Positions 4,137-5,300 of a stretch of 5,300 bases of DNA are shown piece by piece (within the stretch, counting starts at the first letter, position 1; the number at the start of each line of letters is the position of its first letter). This DNA is from Pseudomonadota bacterium (GTDB taxonomy: Bacteria; Pseudomonadota; Alphaproteobacteria; Rhizobiales; Segnochrobactraceae). Location of the stretch: contig JAEZMP010000298.1 in the NCBI GenBank assembly GCA_023442215.1, positions 1 through 5,300 on the forward strand. Direction: 5' to 3'. A program made the translations under genes and the position numbers. The notes beneath the pieces are model-generated. The model searched no databases, was not told where the DNA came from, and saw only the letters and a list, made by a program, of their open reading frames with translations.

Positions 4137-5264
4137 ATGCGGTTTGGCAAAATCTCCGCGGCTGCGCTCGCGGTGTTCATGTCGGCAACGTCTTTGGCCG
4201 TTGCCGGTCCGAAGGAAGTCAGCGGGCCGGGCGCCGAGCCCGCGTGCTTCGCGCCCTGGGATTCCAGCACCGGCTACCTGCAGTGGCCGAAGGCCGAGGC
4301 GCCGTTCAAGATCGCGGTCGTCAACGGCTTCGTCGGCAATCTCTGGCGCATCCAGATGGTGCAGACCGCCAAGGCGTTCGTCGAACAGCCGGACATCAAG
4401 GGCAAGATTTCGAGCTTCAAGATCGTTTCGACCGGTAATGACGCCGCCGCCCAGCTCGGCGCCATTGAGGACTTCATCAACCAGGGCTACAACGCCATCA
4501 TCGTCGATGCCGTTTCGCCCGATGGTTTCGACCGCGTCATCCGCCTGGCGGACAAGAACAACGTCGTCATCGTGCCGTTCGACAACACGCTCGATACCGA
4601 CAAGGTCATCCAGGTCAACGAGAACCAGTTCGAGATGGGTCGCCAGTGGGGCGAGTTCCTCGTCAAGGAACTGAACGGCAAGAAGGACGCCAAGATCCTC
4701 GAAGTGCGCGGCGTGCCGGGCAACTCGGTGGACCGTGACCGTCATGAAGGCATCCACGAGGCGTTCAAGAACGCCGGCGGCAACTATCAGGTCGTCGAAG
4801 TGGTGGGCAACTGGGACGACGGCACTGCCCAGAAGGTCGTCGCCGACGCCATCGCCGTGAACGGCCAGTTCGACGCCATCACCGCCCAGGGCGGCGACAC
4901 CGGCGTTGTTCAGGCGCTGATGGCCGCGAAGCACCCCTGGGTGCCGTTCGCCGGCGAGTCCGAGAACGGCTTCCGCAAGGCGATCGCGACCTATTCGTCC
5001 GAGGGCCTGAAGGGCCTCTCCATCGGTCAGTCGCCGGGCCTCGTAGCCATCGCCATCAAGGCGGCGATCTCGGCCCTGGAAGGCTACCCGATGCCGAAGA
5101 AGATCGCGGTGCCGCTGCCGAGCGCCGACTACACCAACCTCAAGGACGACGTGAACTACTGGTCCAAGCTGCCGGACAATTTCTTCACGGTGAACGCGTT
5201 CCCGCCCTGCAATGTGAACATCCCCGCGACCGAGATCATGGCCCACAATCAGGACAACCAGTGA
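4137..5264 (+). CDS. Sugar ABC transporter periplasmic substrate-binding protein (RbsB-like, type I fold)
   Basis: This 375-residue protein is secreted and binds the sugar for an ABC importer. Residues 1-23 are a clean Sec signal (MRFGK, then a hydrophobic stretch, then SLAVA before G24); no lipobox cysteine is present. The mature part is a type I periplasmic-binding fold: first strand FKIAVVNGFVGNLWRIQ (57-73), then AAQLGAIEDFINQGYNAIIV (104-123), VIVPFDN (144-150), ILEVRGVPGNSVDRDRHEGI (187-206), GNWDDGTAQK (224-233) and IGQSPGLVAIAIKA (296-309). By comparison with ribose-binding protein, likely sugar contacts are N63/F65, D149, R200 or R202, N225, D254 and Q298. C37 and C358, the only cysteines, could form a disulfide tying the N- and C-terminal extensions. 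The protein is longer than RbsB because of these ends. The ligand is not identifiable; ATPase and permease genes are expected downstream. Confidence 0.95.
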   Translation: MRFGKISAAALAVFMSATSLAVAGPKEVSGPGAEPACFAPWDSSTGYLQWPKAEAPFKIAVVNGFVGNLWRIQMVQTAKAFVEQPDIKGKISSFKIVSTGNDAAAQLGAIEDFINQGYNAIIVDAVSPDGFDRVIRLADKNNVVIVPFDNTLDTDKVIQVNENQFEMGRQWGEFLVKELNGKKDAKILEVRGVPGNSVDRDRHEGIHEAFKNAGGNYQVVEVVGNWDDGTAQKVVADAIAVNGQFDAITAQGGDTGVVQALMAAKHPWVPFAGESENGFRKAIATYSSEGLKGLSIGQSPGLVAIAIKAAISALEGYPMPKKIAVPLPSADYTNLKDDVNYWSKLPDNFFTVNAFPPCNVNIPATEIMAHNQDNQ

Positions 5265-5267
5265 TCG

Positions 5268-5300
5268 GCGCGTCCCGCGGGCGCGAGCCGACGCGCGGGA
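5268..5300 (+). other. G+C-rich alternative hairpins after the binding-protein gene
   Basis: Just after the stop, TCCCGCG (5273-5279) can pair with CGCGGGA (5294-5300), with GGC/GCC (5280-5282 and 5287-5289) inside. Alternatively GCGCGTC (5268-5274) can pair with GACGCGC (5290-5296). Both are perfect over seven bases and exclude each other. Hairpins here commonly protect the binding-protein mRNA and lower expression of downstream transporter genes. The structure meets the window edge, so its full extent is not visible. Confidence 0.45.

Noticed and set aside
3138..5246. 702-codon open frame on the minus strand opposite the GntR and binding-protein genes
   Set aside because: It is antisense to two clear family proteins, low in complexity with many His, Asp and Arg residues, shows no recognisable domain and has no Shine-Dalgarno. 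Long antisense frames are expected from strong G/C third-position bias.

Overview
The window is high-G+C bacterial DNA with five protein genes. All five have the strong G/C third-position bias of a high-G+C proteobacterium. An EfeUO iron-uptake pair beside a sugar ABC/lactonase locus suggests an alphaproteobacterium, probably of the Hyphomicrobiales (Rhizobiales) type. That placement is an inference from gene content and style, not a database match.

Left block (1-1764, minus strand): efeU (FTR1-type iron permease) is followed six bases later by efeO (periplasmic cupredoxin plus imelysin/M75 protein), which runs off the left edge. This is the start of an efeUO(B) ferrous-iron uptake operon; any efeB would lie beyond the edge. 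The EfeO cupredoxin half is canonical. Its imelysin half lacks most of the acidic residues expected around the metal site, including the Glu of HxxE.

Middle (1765-2239): a gene-free stretch of about 475 bases. The part at 1861-2040 is only about one third G+C by my count (61 of 180 bases) and holds several dyads and an Irr-box-like half site just upstream of a plausible efeU promoter. The part at 2041-2239 is G+C-rich again, with a possible terminator for the gene to its right, two mutually exclusive small hairpins and a 10-base direct repeat.

Right block (2240-5300): a divergent carbohydrate locus. An SMP-30/gluconolactonase-type lactonase gene (minus) faces a FadR-subfamily GntR regulator gene (plus). 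Next comes a plus-strand gene for a secreted sugar-binding protein of an ABC importer, whose ATPase and permease genes presumably lie beyond the right edge. The 178-base divergent control region carries two copies of TGGACCAAT, each just downstream of a predicted transcription start, plus two longer palindromes, one lying exactly in the -35/-10 spacer of the regulator promoter. The simplest reading is a substrate-inducible module: the binding protein captures a sugar, the lactonase opens a sugar lactone made during oxidative catabolism, and the GntR protein senses an intermediate and controls both directions. The actual sugar cannot be read from this sequence.

I see no rRNA, tRNA, CRISPR array, insertion sequence or recognisable new defence-type system. 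The notable items are the altered EfeO metal site, the divergent operator layout and the A+T-rich structured patch upstream of efeU.
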